From NCBI GenBank assembly GCA_964017045.1, contig OZ024807.1, positions 15,799,941 through 15,863,940 of the forward strand: DNA of 64,000 nt. Reading direction: 5' to 3'. This document shows positions 25,777 through 39,163 of this stretch, piece by piece. This stretch comes from Omphiscola glabra (taxonomy: Eukaryota; Mollusca; Gastropoda; Lymnaeidae). The position numbers were made by a program, and so were the translations under genes. The notes under the pieces are model-generated. The model did not search any database and was not told the DNA's origin. It saw only the letters and a program-made list of their open reading frames with translations. Each line of letters opens with the position of its first letter. Within the stretch, counting starts at the first letter, position 1.

Positions 25777-26197
25777 GGGGTAAATAATTGAAAGCGTGGA
25801 CAGAATTAAGGGTGATTACCTAACCAGGGGTTCTTAAACTTTCTGGTGTCATACACATCTTTGGAAGTTCGGGAGAAAACAACAATCAATCGATCAATAC
25901 AATATCGATTTTTTGTTCGACGTCTAGGTAGGTTTTGTTGAATTCACACAAAATTGCTCATCCATTTAGGAGAACTTCTACTTTTACATATGACACAACA
26001 TTAAAGTAATAACTTATTCAGATGAGACTCCTTGAAATTCTCACGTTTCTAAAACGGAACGTTGATAGGATCCACAATCCGTGGATAATTTTAAACTTTG
26101 ATCTTTGGATTTATTAATGCTCAAGCTTTTTTTTTAAATTTTAAATTAAAAGTAAATTTTAAAAAAAAATGATTTAGTTTAAAATCAATACTTAAAG

Positions 26198-26402
26198 CAG
26201 TGGTTCTCAACCTTCCTAATGCCGCGACCCTTTAATACAGTTACTAATGTTGTGGCGACCCCCAACCACAAAATTTTGTTGTTGCCACTTCATAACTGTA
26301 GAGTATATGTGTTCTCCGATAGACTTAGGCGACCCCTGGGAAACTGTCATTCGACACCCCACCCCCCCAAAGGGGTCGCAACCGACATGTTGAGAACCGC
26401 TG
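26198..26402 (+). mobile_element. SPIN-like hAT MITE with perfect 8-bp target duplication
   Basis: A 205-bp element starting cagtggttctcaacct and ending in the inverse form (gttgagaaccgctg). It is flanked on both sides by ACTTAAAG (26190-26197 and 26403-26410), an exact 8-bp duplication as hAT transposases make. The inside carries gaccctttaat, gtggcgaccccca and aaggggtcgc, the sub-terminal blocks I associate with non-autonomous SPIN elements. There is no coding capacity, so it must have been moved in trans. Opposite orientation to the copies at 5.6, 6.1, 7.0 and 61.0 kb. Confidence 0.85.
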
Positions 26403-26619
26403 ACTTAAAGGATCGACCAAGTTTCCTGAAATTTAAAAAAAAATCTCTTTCTCTGTGTTGTGCCTAAAATTCAACATCTTTGAAGGGTTGAGTAGTCTTA
26501 AATTTTGTTTTGGTCGTAAACGTGTGACGGCGGCAATGATCCTATACAATATGGCGCTGGCTATTTTTTTAAAAAATCCTTTATAAATCGTAACAAAGCT
26601 GCCTCTTGGATTCAGTGCT

Positions 26620-26688
26620 CAGATGTCATGTCTGAGATGTCACGTCTGGGATGTCATGTCTGAGATGTCATGTCAGAGATATCATGTC
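26620..26688. repeat. short minisatellite, 14-bp unit
   Basis: About five copies of gatgtcatgtctga. Confidence 0.85.
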
Positions 26689-27469
26689 GTTTTCATTTAT
26701 ATTGTTTGGGTAAGGTCTATATCTTTGACATGACCAAAAAATGACCGGTAATTCTTTTTTTTAAAACTATAAGCATAACCCTGTAGCATATAGTGCTCAA
26801 ATTAGTACAATAATTTTTTTTTTAAAAATTAACAAAGAAAGAATAGAAGAGTTTTATTTAAGAATGTAGTCGATTGTAAGATATTTTCAGCTCGTCTGGC
26901 TAACTAAGAAAATACCCCCCCCCCCCCACAAAAAAAACAAACAAACAAACAAAACAAAACAACCCTACAGCTATTAAATTGCCCAGACATGATAGTTTGT
27001 CCCCAGCGTTGAAAGTGACAGTGAACATGTTAACAATACTATCTTGCAACAGTGATCCGTGACGATGACAACAATACGTATCGACCCCAGTTCACGAGCT
27101 GAAATCCCTCTCCGTTCCCTTGGGGCACTAAGATCTAACTGTAAAAATTAAGTTTAATTATAGAGATGGCGGGTTGATGGGGGTGGGGTTGATTGGAAGT
27201 GATTGGAGTAAGTAAATGCTACAAGAGACGCTTGGACAGTGTGCGAGGGGCAATTTTTTTTTTAATCATTGTACGTTTTAAATTATTTGAAAGTGTTTGA
27301 TACCCAAGATCTTTTGAGGATCCATCGATGACTCGACCTGATCAATGTTTTTGTTCAGTGTGAGCAAATCAAACATTTTAAATCCCAAAAATAAACCAAA
27401 AAATTATGTCAGTTTATGTAAGGCTCAAAATTTGGTGTACTAAAGTAAACTGAATTTCTTTTTGAATTT

Positions 27470-28180
<711 letters not shown>

Positions 28181-29023
28181 TTGTCTTTCGATTACTCTTT
28201 ATACTTCTACAAACCATCTCTCCATCCCTCCTAGCACATGAAATCCATATAGCCCGTATGTTTACAGCTTCCAGTGGCAGAGTCCGGTTTTGAGGAAACA
28301 GCTTGTAACCTTCAGAGCGAATATTTCCGAATTCAGAACTACACCAAGATGGCCGCCTAGTCGTTTATCAATTATATGACACCAACCATCTCTCGGTGTA
28401 TTCGGAGTAGAAACGGTGACGTCACTTAAGACCGCTTGCCTAGAGGATTCAGAGTTAGCCACCCAAGCTCCTTTTTTTCCAGTCTGAAGCGGGGGAAGGG
28501 GGTGTCGTTGAAACAAAATACTTTGTGGGGGGAGGGAGGAAGACATTCAACTAATTTCTATTACTAAGCAAGGATGGGGGAAAGTGCAGCTATTTTTACT
28601 ACAAAACATGGAATTATTGTTACGCCCCTCCCCCCACCCCCCAGCTCTGAACTACGCCTATGAGTATAGCGTCACGTGAGTGTAGCGGACAGCGGTACAA
28701 TATCTGTGGGCTGATACCCGGTAATGTTTGGTACAATTACCAAAGGCAGTATAACAACAATCGTCTGGCCATTACCACGACAATACCAACATAAAGAGAG
28801 GGAGGGACAGGCCCCTGGGGGGGGGGGAGGAAGGGCTACAACTTTATAATGTCCGCACACAAAGGTTCGGAAATCGCAAAGTGATGATTGCGTCGAAATG
28901 AGTGGCTATTGAATACATTTTTGATTGGGCAAACACATCGACTACACACACGTGGGGCTTTAACCAGAGGAGTGTCGAGGGCCTGAGTGGGGGCCGTGTA
29001 GGGATGGTTCAATGAAAAGAAAA

Positions 29024-29245
29024 TGATGATGCCGATGGGTGTACATCAGGGGTCCTCACGTTGTGAGATTTATCTAAATGTTCATGGAAGTGACACATGA
29101 TGATGCCGATGGGTGTATATCAGGGGTCCTCACGTTGTGAGATTTATCTAAATGTTCATGGAAGTGACACATGATGATGCCGATGGGTGTATATCAGGGG
29201 TCCTCACGTTGTGAGATTTATCTAAATGTTCATGGAAGTCACACA
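29024..29245. repeat. tandem repeat, 74-bp unit
   Basis: Three nearly identical copies of a unit with gatgatgccgatgggtgt and caggggtcctcacgttgtga. Confidence 0.95.
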
Positions 29246-29310
29246 CTTTCATCATTTTGTTTTTCTTGTTTTGATATGTTTTTCTTCTGAACAACTTAAC
29301 GCCATTTATT

Positions 29311-30350
29311 TCATTCTCATCACCATCATCATCATGTCCCTTGGTCCTTGGACCGTTGGGGCGCCACAGATGACATGAAAACTATCCTTTTCCATTCCTC
29401 TCGGTCTTCTGCACTACGCATAGCATCGCCTAGTTTTAATACCGTCCACCCTTTGATGTTATCTTCCCATCTTTCTTTTTATATGTCTTCCTCTCTTCTT
29501 CCTCCTCTAGTTGTGACCTGCAGGATTTCTTTGGCGAGCCCTTGTTTTCTGGTCACGTGGCCATACCACTCAAGTTTGCTCTTTTTTTTTTCATCGTACT
29601 GCCCAGTTGCTTGACGAATCCTTTCTTTTATGTGTTCATTGGTGATATGGTCTCTGTAGCAGATGTTAAGAATGCCTCTGAAATTCCTCATCTCCATCGA
29701 CTTTATTTTCCTTTCAAGTTCTGCTGTCAATGTCCAGGACTCACAGACATATAAGAAAATGGAGAGGATTAATGAGCGCCTGATTTTGGTGCTGGGGGCT
29801 ATATTTTTGGCGTTCCATATTTTTTTGAGCTTCTTTAGTGCTGTTGTGGTCTACGCAATCCTAGCCATCAATCCGAGAATATTGCTCCGAGGTACTTGAA
29901 GCTGCCAACTGACTCTAATCTTTCCTCCCCGACCTTAATTTCAATGGCGATGCCAGTGGTGCTATTCGCCATCATTTTTGTCTTTTCTGCACTGATTTGC
30001 ATGCCAAAGGACGATGAAGTCTTGTCGAGACGCTTTACTAGGTTGGCTAGCCAGTCCTTCTACGTCATCCGCAAAGCGTAGCTTGGTGATTGTTCTGCCA
30101 CCAATGCTGACTGTCTCTACATGCATTTCCAGTGCATCTGACATGATTCTTTCTAAGAAGATGTTGAACAGGGTGGGGGAGAGCAAGCAGCCTTGTCGTA
30201 CTCCAACCGTGATCTTGAACCATTCTCCGATGTTATTGTTGAAGAAGACTGCACTGGTGGCCTTATCATAGAGGCTGCATATCATTCTGGTTAGGTTTGT
30301 GTTGATCTTGTAGTACCTCATGGTGGCCCATAAAGCGGCATTTCATTCAA
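29311..30350 (-). mobile_element. 5'-truncated non-LTR retrotransposon, 3' part of reverse transcriptase
   Basis: The minus-strand frame shows reverse transcriptase palm motifs: GVRQGCLLSPTLFNIFLERI and, further on, LRFADDVEGLA with the catalytic ADD. A C-terminal block follows (LEWYGHVTRKQGLAKEIL, TTRGGRR). A frameshift near 30040 and an in-frame stop near 29910 break the frame. The 3' end runs into an ATG/GATG-rich tail near 29311-29335. The 5' end is lost around 30350, as usual for reverse-transcription truncation. The clade is not resolved; RTE-like is my best guess. Confidence 0.8.
29479..30321 (-). pseudogene. reverse transcriptase pseudogene (within the 29311-30350 element)
   Basis: Two open pieces remain, 29962-30321 (palm domain with FADD) and 29479-29730 (C-terminal region), separated by a frameshift and stop. 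Not a host gene. Confidence 0.7.
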
Positions 30351-31789
30351 CTTTCTCTAAGAAAATAAAACCATATCCTTAAAAACCACTTACCTATGTA
30401 TCCTAGCAGCATCCGGGCAATCCTTTAAGTACAAGGCTAAAATTGAACATAGACCAGGCTAAGGTAAGATTTTCAGTAGCCTGAGTGGAACAATGCGCCA
30501 GGACCACCATGACCAAAGTGACTTCAGACACGCGCTGTTAGATACGGGCTTCATCGGGGGGGATCGCTCAAGGCCCCCAAAAGCCCTAAATGGCCTCCTT
30601 TTGTGTAACTTTATTCAACGAAAGTAAGCAATGTCTCCTCAAACCGGTTTGTGTCATTGTAACATTCTAACATAATGTTTATCACCGCCCAAGAAAACCT
30701 TGTATTGCAATTTCTGGGATAATAAATGTAAGTGAGAGCTGTCAAACGTAAACGATGTCACTCAGTAGATTCCCCAATTCTAGTTAAACAGCATTAATTT
30801 AAAGTGACGTTTGACAACCTTTAATTTCACATAACAATTTAGACGTTTCTAGGCTTACAATATCCAGTTCTGAGTCGAATGCTTACCTTAAATGTATGTT
30901 GCTCAAACAATATTTTCATAGCAGATGTAACTTATACAAATGGATCCTCATACAAACAAACAAACAAAAAAACAAAAAAAAATATTTTTTTCAGAACACG
31001 AACTCAACTTTGAGCAGACATTGATCTCTTGAACCGATCACATTCTATAGAGTATAGAGACACACTCTGTGGAGACACAGTCATTGTTGTTATCTCAAAC
31101 TGTTGCACATAATATTTTATCTCTGAGTATGATAACAAAAAATTCAACACACACTTTGTCATGAGTTAAGTCCGAAGTAAACATGAGCAGGCTGTGACTG
31201 GAATGGTGCGTGAACTACTTTACAGTTATAAACACAGTTGGATTTTATCATCACTGAAGAGATGGAAATTCAGATGCACGTGTCCTAAATATAGGACAAA
31301 CTATACAACAGCTTTTCATTACACATTATGTCTTAATACCGCAGCTGTAGCAGAAATTTCAACTAATGGGTAACGTTAGATCAAAGAGCATTACATGGTA
31401 ACCATTTCAAAGTTGAAGCTTTCAAACAGGATGCAGACTGAGACCTATATCCCCCTTATTGCCTTAGCATCCAGTTAGTGGGACATTTACTGCTCCTCGT
31501 TCAGTTACGCCCCTGTCCACAGTTAGCTAGTCGCTATTCTTCCCCCCCCCCCACATCTTAAAAATGTGCTACACCCCGATCACCTGTTCAGTAATGGGGA
31601 AAGTAAGCAACAGATGCTGAACGAGTTGCACTCAAGTGTCGTGTTGTGTCGCTCTACGGCCCTCGCCACATTAGCCCCTGACCGTTGAAAGTTAACGAGC
31701 AAGTCCTTGGTTTGACGCAACACACACGACGTCATAAATCTTAACGTTATCTGAAGCCGTACTAGAAAAATCAATACCACCAACCCCCT

Positions 31790-31995
31790 ATAAGCCAAGG
31801 GGCGCTTTATAGAACGATACGACACCCCTAGAACATGACACCCCTAGTACATGACACTCCTTACTACAAGAAACCGGTCATTTGCCACCATACGCCAAGG
31901 GCACTTTATTGCACGATACGACACCCCTAGAACATGACACCCCTTACTACAAGTAACCGGTCATGTGCCACCATACGCCAAGGGCACTTTATTAC
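31790..31995. repeat. degenerate tandem repeat
   Basis: Repeats of the blocks acgccaagggcactttat, acgatacgacacccctag and aaccggtcat-tgccaccata, about 2.5 long units with internal short repeats. Confidence 0.85.
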
Positions 31996-32721
31996 GACAC
32001 CCCTAATAAAAGACGCTATTATTACAGGAGCCCTTTCAGCATGACACCCTTAAGTACATTACACCCTTTAATACATAAAACACCACAAGACAACCCTGCT
32101 TTAAGACACCACTTGTCACCGTAGGCCATAGGCCTTTCCAACACCATTAAATCCAATTGGATGATTCCAAATCCAGTTAACAATTTCCAACCTCAAAAAC
32201 CCATTTGAATTAATGAGACACAAATAAAGTATTGTAAATAAAAGAATATCTCTTAAGTTTAAATCATAATTATAACAAATATACATTTAAATGAATCGGA
32301 AAACGCCAACAGCAACAAAACAAAATAATATAATTATAAATTAAATTTGCATAATATGTGTACTTAAACCTTTAAAAAAAATTGACAAGAAAGAAAAGAA
32401 TTAGAACGGACGCAAGTCCCTAACGAAAACAAAGATCAGAAGAACGAAAAGAAAGTGGGTCGAGCTCTAATTTAAAAACCGAACAGAAAAAAAAACGATA
32501 TTGTAGCTTTGTGAAGTTGTGAATTTGGTTCATATCTTAAAGAGTCAACGTAACAAATCTTTGTATTTATTTATTTTTTATGTAAATTCTATGCGGTGTA
32601 TTATTCGCGTACTTTATATTGGTAAAAGCGGCGTCAAATATTCCGTTATGGTTAGAATTGTTAAAATGGTTAGAAACGGGAAAAGGGGACTTATTTATTG
32701 TAACTTCACAGATTTTTTTAC

Positions 32722-32933
32722 TAAACATGTCTTCAACCGACGACACGTCTCCACTACGTATGATTTCTCGCACTTTTAACAAATGATGGTGTAAATAACG
32801 TTCCGACTTGTGCATGTAAAACGATCTTTGATTCTGAAAATTTTCAGAGGTAAAATCTCTTATCAACTTCAGCCCCATAGGCACAAATGTAACAGCGGCT
32901 AAGGCTTCAGATTTTGTTTGGTGCCAATATTTC
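32722..32933 (-). CDS. candidate orphan exon, function unknown
   Basis: The minus frame is open over about 70 codons (VPMGLKLIRDFTSENF..., YMHKSERYLHHHLLKVREII). It has a plausible acceptor (AAAG at its start) and donor (GTAAAA). It is not tandemly repetitive, unlike most frames in this half of the window. I do not recognise the protein and see no neighbouring exon, so it may be a chance frame or a pseudogene fragment. Confidence 0.2.
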
Positions 32934-33294
32934 CTTTAATAACAGGGAGCTAGGTCCTTTTACTTGAATGAGGATGGGAGGGTGAGTATAGGATTATGAT
33001 TCTTATTCAGAAAAAAACTTGAAATAGTAGTTAGTCCATCAGTGTGAGGAGTTGCGTGTACAGTAAAAAAGAAAAGCTCGTTAATTTTAAAAAAGTGAGT
33101 TGGTTTCGTTAAATAGAACTACAGAAATTTTATCATGTTTTACTGATGAATTCATCAACCAAAACGTTTTTTATATGTATTTTGCGTAATCATAAGTAAA
33201 GCTCAACATATATCGTTTTATATGCACGCGTTGTTAAATGTCTCATTAATCTATATGCGTGATCGCATCTCTTTTACAATTAGATAAACATCTT

Positions 33295-33585
33295 GACAGA
33301 TTTCAGAACTCAGGAACCCTATTGACAGATTCCAAAACTCAAGAACCCTATTGACAGATTCTAAAACTCAGGAACCCTCTTGACAGATCTCAAAACTCTG
33401 AAACCCTATTGACAGATTCCAAAACTCAGGAACCCTATTGATAGATTCCAAAACTTAGGAACCCACTTGACAGATTTCAAAACTTAGGAACCCACTTTAC
33501 AGATTCCAAAACTCAGGAACTCTACTGACAGATTCCAAAACTCAGGAACCCACTTGACAGATTTAAAGTCAGGAACCTACCTGGA
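33295..33585. repeat. minisatellite, about 30-bp unit
   Basis: About ten copies of a unit with ttgacagattccaaaactca and ggaaccc. Confidence 0.94.
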
Positions 33586-34519
33586 CGATTCCTAACCTTA
33601 GGGTTCTCAATCCATGTCTCCGCCTTTTTTTTAATCATTTAATCGACCGCTGCATAAAAATATCTGTTTTCTCAAAATTACTGTAAACCCCAATGTTCGC
33701 AGTTTGTATGCTACGCTAAAAGTCAAGCATTATCGCTGTTGCAATCTGTGATCGTATGCACTTTGCTTGCCAAAACCAAATCCCTAATCAACACAGCTTG
33801 CCCTCTTGCTCCCCCTCCCCCTTTTTTAGAGCAGAATTACTTATGCATGCAGCAATAAAAGGTTAACGGATCGAGAAAAATATGACATGACCATCGTACG
33901 GGATGACCAGGGACAAACTATTCTGAACCTGTGGCCTTAAATAGTTTTCATGGAAGGAAAAATGACATGGGGGTCTGTCAAAAGTTTTTTAAAGTAATAA
34001 TTGACTTAAATAAATGTGTAGCCTATATTTTCCTTTTAAAAAAAATAATAATAATTGCATAATTTATAGCTCATAATAAATGTTAAAAACAGCAGTTCTT
34101 TTATTAAAATAAACCAAAGCATAAATGATATTAAATGACGATACTGTGGCGGAGTGTCAGGCTAACATGCTGTATATTTCAAGTTAAACCTCACATGGAA
34201 CATAAAAAAACTACGTGTTTTCAATGATCATATTTTCTAGTAAGATCGTTCAAAAATATTGGTTAAAATTTCTAGACATGCATGCACTTAATGTCGATTT
34301 TTTTACACCATGCGATCTTCAGTTAAATTAATTCCATACCATATATTCACATAGCGCTCGCCATCTGGCTACTTAAGAACGGAAATTAACACGCAGTAGA
34401 TAGCCCCTGCAAAAAATGGATTGTAGAAAAAAAAGTCCCAAGAAAAAAAGTCACAGTGAATTCATTTGTTCCCCATTCTTGTCAGAATTTATTTATGATA
34501 TCTGATGGGTGAATGTTTC

Positions 34520-34625
34520 TGTGAATTTTTTTCCAATGACTTTTATTTTCCTGTGACTTTATTTCCCGTGACTTTTTACCCGTGACTTTGTTTCCTGTGA
34601 CTCTTTTTGCTGTGACTTTTGCTCA
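34520..34625. repeat. degenerate tandem repeat around cctgtgactttttt
   Basis: Six to seven loose copies of ttcctgtgacttt, spacing 16-18 bp. Confidence 0.75.
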
Positions 34626-36085
34626 CCACAAAAATGTACGATCGTCCACCATGACATAAAATTGTAAGCCAATGATTGACGTCATATGGACATATTTCTT
34701 TTAACTTCTTTCAGTAGTTCTCAAACTGGTGCGATCAATTTCAAAATGAAAATTTCCATGTTAATAAAAAAAAGTAATATTAAAAAATCAAAAAATACTT
34801 TTTTTGTTGAAACTTTAGTTAATGAGTTTCGATAAGGGGTGGGGGGACTAATATGCTTCCTGGATACCACGGCTGTAATGCACTGGCACATACGGCGAAA
34901 AAAAGGGGGAGGGGGTCGCGGGGAATCACAAAGTTTGTATACACAGTAATCATTTTAGCTCATTGAGATTGTAAGAGCTCTGGGGTGCTTATGATTTTTA
35001 TTGGCGTAGCTTTTAAACATTTTTTTTTCAACAGTACGAAAAGATTGTTCATCAATGAATCAAATATCAACACGTTGAGCTGGTGTCTCACCCGCTTCAC
35101 GCACTGCTTAAATTTCACCTTGTATCAGAGGCGGTTACTCTAAAAAATCACGAAAGGCGTTGCTTATAATTCATCTGTAGGTGGATGTTGTCCATGAGAA
35201 CTAAGAACATAGCATCCAAATAATAATGTATTTATTATATATTTATTTATATATTTATTGCTTTTGATATTTAAAAAAATAACAACAAGCAAACAACTCT
35301 CTGCCAAGTGCCCCGGGCCTCCCTTCATCTCTAGTTGATCCGCCCCTTTTTCAAATGATCAGGAATGTGATTTGTAGCATTTTTTTGTACTATTGATCAC
35401 CCCCCTTCCTCCAACCCCAATAGTTACCCCCTGATTGATCATTCCCAGCAAAGGCTTTCAGTCGGTCAGTGCCGCCTTCGCTGTGGTCTAGTGTACACAA
35501 CAGTGGCAGGCAGACTTGTTTCACGCATGAATACACTACAGATAGAAAGCTATTAAACAAAAACAAAAAGAGAGGAAAACCCGAACGAACAAATATTAAA
35601 AATCTAGGTGCTAAAATATTATTATTGATGAATCCATCGGTCACAGTTCGATAATAACTTACCTCTTGTGTTAATTATTTGTTTCTCCGTCTGTTTCCCG
35701 ACAACTCTTAGATGTACTTTGATGGATCTGTTTCCACCATTATGAAGCTGAGAGTGTGGTGGCCTGGACTACTTCAGCAATGATAGCAGATGAAAGCTGA
35801 TGGTGTGGTGCACTGGAGTACTGCAACAATGATAGCAGATTAAAACACACATATATTAGTTTAATTTTTTTATTATTATTTGGGGGGGGGTGGGGGGGTG
35901 GGGGGTGGATGATTTTTAATACTTGTTTTGAGGCGTGTATGTGGGTTAAACTCTTTCAGGTCCAAAAACTTTAGCCCCGGATGAACTAAAATATTCAAAC
36001 ACACCAAACGCACTTGTACAGCACCTCCTGCAGTTATTAAATATTGATTTCAGCGAAACGTCTGTCAAGAGGGCGGGTGTTTACA

Positions 36086-36412
36086 TGGGGTGTGTCTTTG
36101 GATCCATCACGCCAGGGACAGAGAATGTCAACCCTTTCATACTTGCTAGGGCGACCATCACGCCAGGGACAGAGAATGTCAACCCTTTCATGCTTGCTAG
36201 GGCGACCATCACGTCAGGGACAGAGAATGTCAACCCTTTCATGCTTGCTAGGGCGACCATCACGTCAGGGACAGAGAATGTCAACCCTTTCATGCTTGCT
36301 AGGGCGACCATCACGTCAGGGACAGAGAATGTCAACCCTTTCATGCTTGCTAGGGCGACCATCACGTCAGGGACAGAGAATGTCAACCCTTTCATGCTTG
36401 CTAGGGCGACGT
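36086..36412. repeat. minisatellite, 51-bp unit
   Basis: More than six copies of a unit with catcacgtcagggacagaga and aaccctttcatgcttgctag. Unit length is a multiple of three, giving open frames of 120-135 codons in three frames. They are not genes. Confidence 0.96.
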
Positions 36413-36504
36413 GTTTGTGTTTGGAGGGCGCAATGTTAGGACCCCACAGCCGCAAAAAAAAAATTACATTCTTTTTAAATCCTTTATATTAAATTCACTT
36501 TTTT

Positions 36505-36690
36505 TCTTGTGTTTAGTGCAAAATCTTCAGACGGCTAACTGACCTACTTCCCATCAGCATATCGAGCTGAAACTTAGCACATAGACTCGTTGCCAATGAC
36601 AACACATACTTTTAAATTTTTAGTCCCACCCCCAACCCCCCAAATTTAGTTTTTCCTGTTTTCCAAGGGGAAGATGAAGGAAATAAGACG
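36505..36690 (+). repeat. dispersed repeat family B, copy 1
   Basis: Shares gcaaaatcttc, ctgacctacttcc (variant), ctgaaacttagcacatagac, tcgttgcc and a late aagggg-agatgaa block with 44015-44200. Confidence 0.6.
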
Positions 36691-37055
36691 CCACTGATTT
36701 CTCGAAATAAAATTCCCAATAACTGCGCTAAATTAGATTCTTTAATATATATACATTTATAATCTTCAAAGATCCTCTGTAGTATGACCATTCTTATTTA
36801 CGTGAATCTTGGAACTACACGCGACACATATTAGAAAAAAGTGTCACTAGACTCCTCTTTACATTTATCCAGTTCATGTAAGTAGACATGGCGTGTGGCA
36901 ATCATTGGTAACATTTTGTCTTAAAATAGCAGTAGCTGTTTACTATTTAAGGTTTTATTGCGTCTTGCTTTTAAACTGAAGAAAATGTATTAGAACTACA
37001 GCTTTAAGCACAATACAAGGAAAAAAAAACACTTTTAACCAGGTACGGCATAATG

Positions 37056-37236
37056 GGAAATTAGAAGAACACAGTAAGGTTAAACCTGATAAAAGGAACG
37101 CAACAAGACAACGAACGTGTCGGCAGGAAGCCTTCATCAGCGAACAAACACAAAAACGAATAAAAATGAAAATGTATCAACAAATATAATACATTTTTAT
37201 TCAATACTAAAGTTTGAACAAAAAAAAATGACTAGC
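37056..37236 (+). mobile_element. solo arm of the fold-back repeat family, flanked by a 12-bp direct repeat
   Basis: Contains ggttaaacctgataaaagga and gaacgtgtcggcaggaagcc, like the left arm at 17.7 kb. The 12-mer tacggcataatg occurs at 37044-37055 and again at 37237-37248, as expected of a target duplication. The right part is A-rich. Confidence 0.6.
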
Positions 37237-38158
37237 TACGGCATAATGTTTTACCTTGAATAACCACACATCTACATTGTTATTCTTTCTTTGGTTCATA
37301 GCTATTTAAAAAAAAAAAATCAAATTGCTATCCTTACATTTGTGTTTCCTTCTTGCCCTTATGACTTTTGTAACCACCCTCTCACCTGACATCCTCAGCT
37401 CCCCGCCCCCGGCCACCCCCTCGCCCCAAACCTTTGACAAATAAATAATAGTGATGTGTTTCATAGGTTCGTTCCAATCGTTGTGTGGTGCAATTATAAA
37501 TTATTCTAAATCTTCAGATACTTTATATATATTTAAAATATACCTTTGTGTTTGCCAATCTCATTCCCTATCTCATGCTTTGGACTAGTTGTCAGATTTC
37601 TCCCGAAGATGTCACTTCATTTGACTGTGGTCAGCGTAGTGCCTTCCAGTGCTTTACGGTCTTGGGAGTATGGAAGGGAAGGGGTGGTTTTCAGACCAGC
37701 AACACACACAAAAAAAAAAGAAGGAACAGGAGGAATTAAATTTAGTTTGTCAACGATTATTTCAATTTAAAATCATTGTCAACTCCTATGTCTCCTGGAT
37801 TGAATCATTCATCAAGTTCTCTTACTATTCCAATTATTAGTGAATATCTCAAGTCCTTTTAGTACTAACTATAATATAACTTTAATAATCAATTAGGAAT
37901 ACAGGCTGGAGCTACAAGCAACACATCTGTCTTCTACAAAGTTCCACACAATAACTGGCGCACGACTAAAAACTTACATCACTCTACGGACTAGACAATA
38001 CGTCACAATTAACATAAAAATACGTCATTCAGACAAGCGCGTTCATTAGCTAATAAAATCTCTTTCACACACCGCGCGTAATAAACATGCATTCAAAACG
38101 CAACAATAACTAATGAACTCCCATACTTGACAGTCATGCATATTAATAAATCGCGCCT

Positions 38159-38390
38159 CTGTAAAGCACTATCTACAACTGTAAAGCACTATCTACCATT
38201 GTAAAGCACTATTTACCACTGTAAAGCACTATCTACCACTGTAAAGCACCATCTACCACTGTAAAGCACTACCTACCACTGTAAAGCACTATCTATCACT
38301 GTAAAGCACTATCTACCATTATTCGAACTCTCTTTTTTCTGTTTCTATAATCTAACTCTCTTTTTTCTGTTTCTATAATCTAACTCATTT
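38159..38390. repeat. minisatellite, 20-bp unit, plus a 33-bp duplicate
   Basis: Eight copies of tgtaaagcactatctaccac to 38322, then two copies of a 33-bp unit with actctcttttttctgtttct (38325-38390). Confidence 0.94.
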
Positions 38391-39163
38391 TGTTCTTGTT
38401 CGGGTCGATTAATTGCTTTGGCTTGTCACACCTTCAGACTCTGGACACGCCCCAAATGGACGCCCCTTTCTTTGAGGCCAGTATGTCGTACCGTTCTTTT
38501 CAATGGCCGCCCGCGCCTGGTCAATCGTATTTGTTTGCGTCTTTGAACTAAAACAACGGAGATGTTAAATAAATAATCCGTTTGAATGATATCCGTGTTT
38601 GAGTGGTTGGGGGGGGGGGTTGTCTTCAAACATGTATTTCTAAGTGGGTCACGGGTTTGAACCCTATTCGGTGAACGTCGCGCGTCCAATGACATTACAT
38701 TTTTCAACACATCGCCCCCCCCCCCTTTTCCCTGATAAACAAGAAGGGACGCCCTCAAGCACCAAAGTGAAGCACCACACCACATTGCAAGTGAACATCT
38801 GATCTATGTAATTAGTTTGGACAATCTTAACACCGTGTATGAATATCTGTGTTAGGGAAACTATGACATATCGTCACCACCTCATAGAACATTTTACCTC
38901 TCCAATCAGATATTTCATTAAGGTAAAACCGCAATGTTCATGTATTTGGGCTTATAATTTGTGATCGATATCACGATGTGCGCCCCAGAATATATTTATC
39001 AAGCTGTGCACTCATCAAATTGGTTACCTGGAGAAATTATATCCAACAACCCCCCCCCCCCCCCACTCTTACGTAGACGCCCGTGTCTAATACATCACCA
39101 TGGCATATTAATATTCATTCTTTTCTCAATTCTTTTGCAGTAACATTAGAAATTTTATTTAGA

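Larger units (their letters stand above)
23756..27469. other. non-coding stretch with one intact SPIN-like MITE
   Basis: Beyond the listed arrays and the MITE at 26198, no gene seen. ggggttcttaaactttctgg at about 25827 resembles a hAT end. Confidence 0.4.
30351..36085. other. largely unique AT-rich stretch
   Basis: Among the longer stretches in the first 50 kb with few arrays (31790, 33295, 34520). It holds the orphan exon candidate at 32722 and a hAT-like end (cagtagttctcaaactggtg) at about 34714. Nothing else recognised. Confidence 0.4.

Noticed and set aside
36044..36492. Three overlapping frames of 124-135 codons
   Set aside because: Product of the 51-bp array. The DNA repeat is equally well conserved at all codon positions.
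38645..38665. tRNA gene
   Set aside because: An isolated ggttcaaaccc-like box without a cloverleaf; at most a SINE relic.
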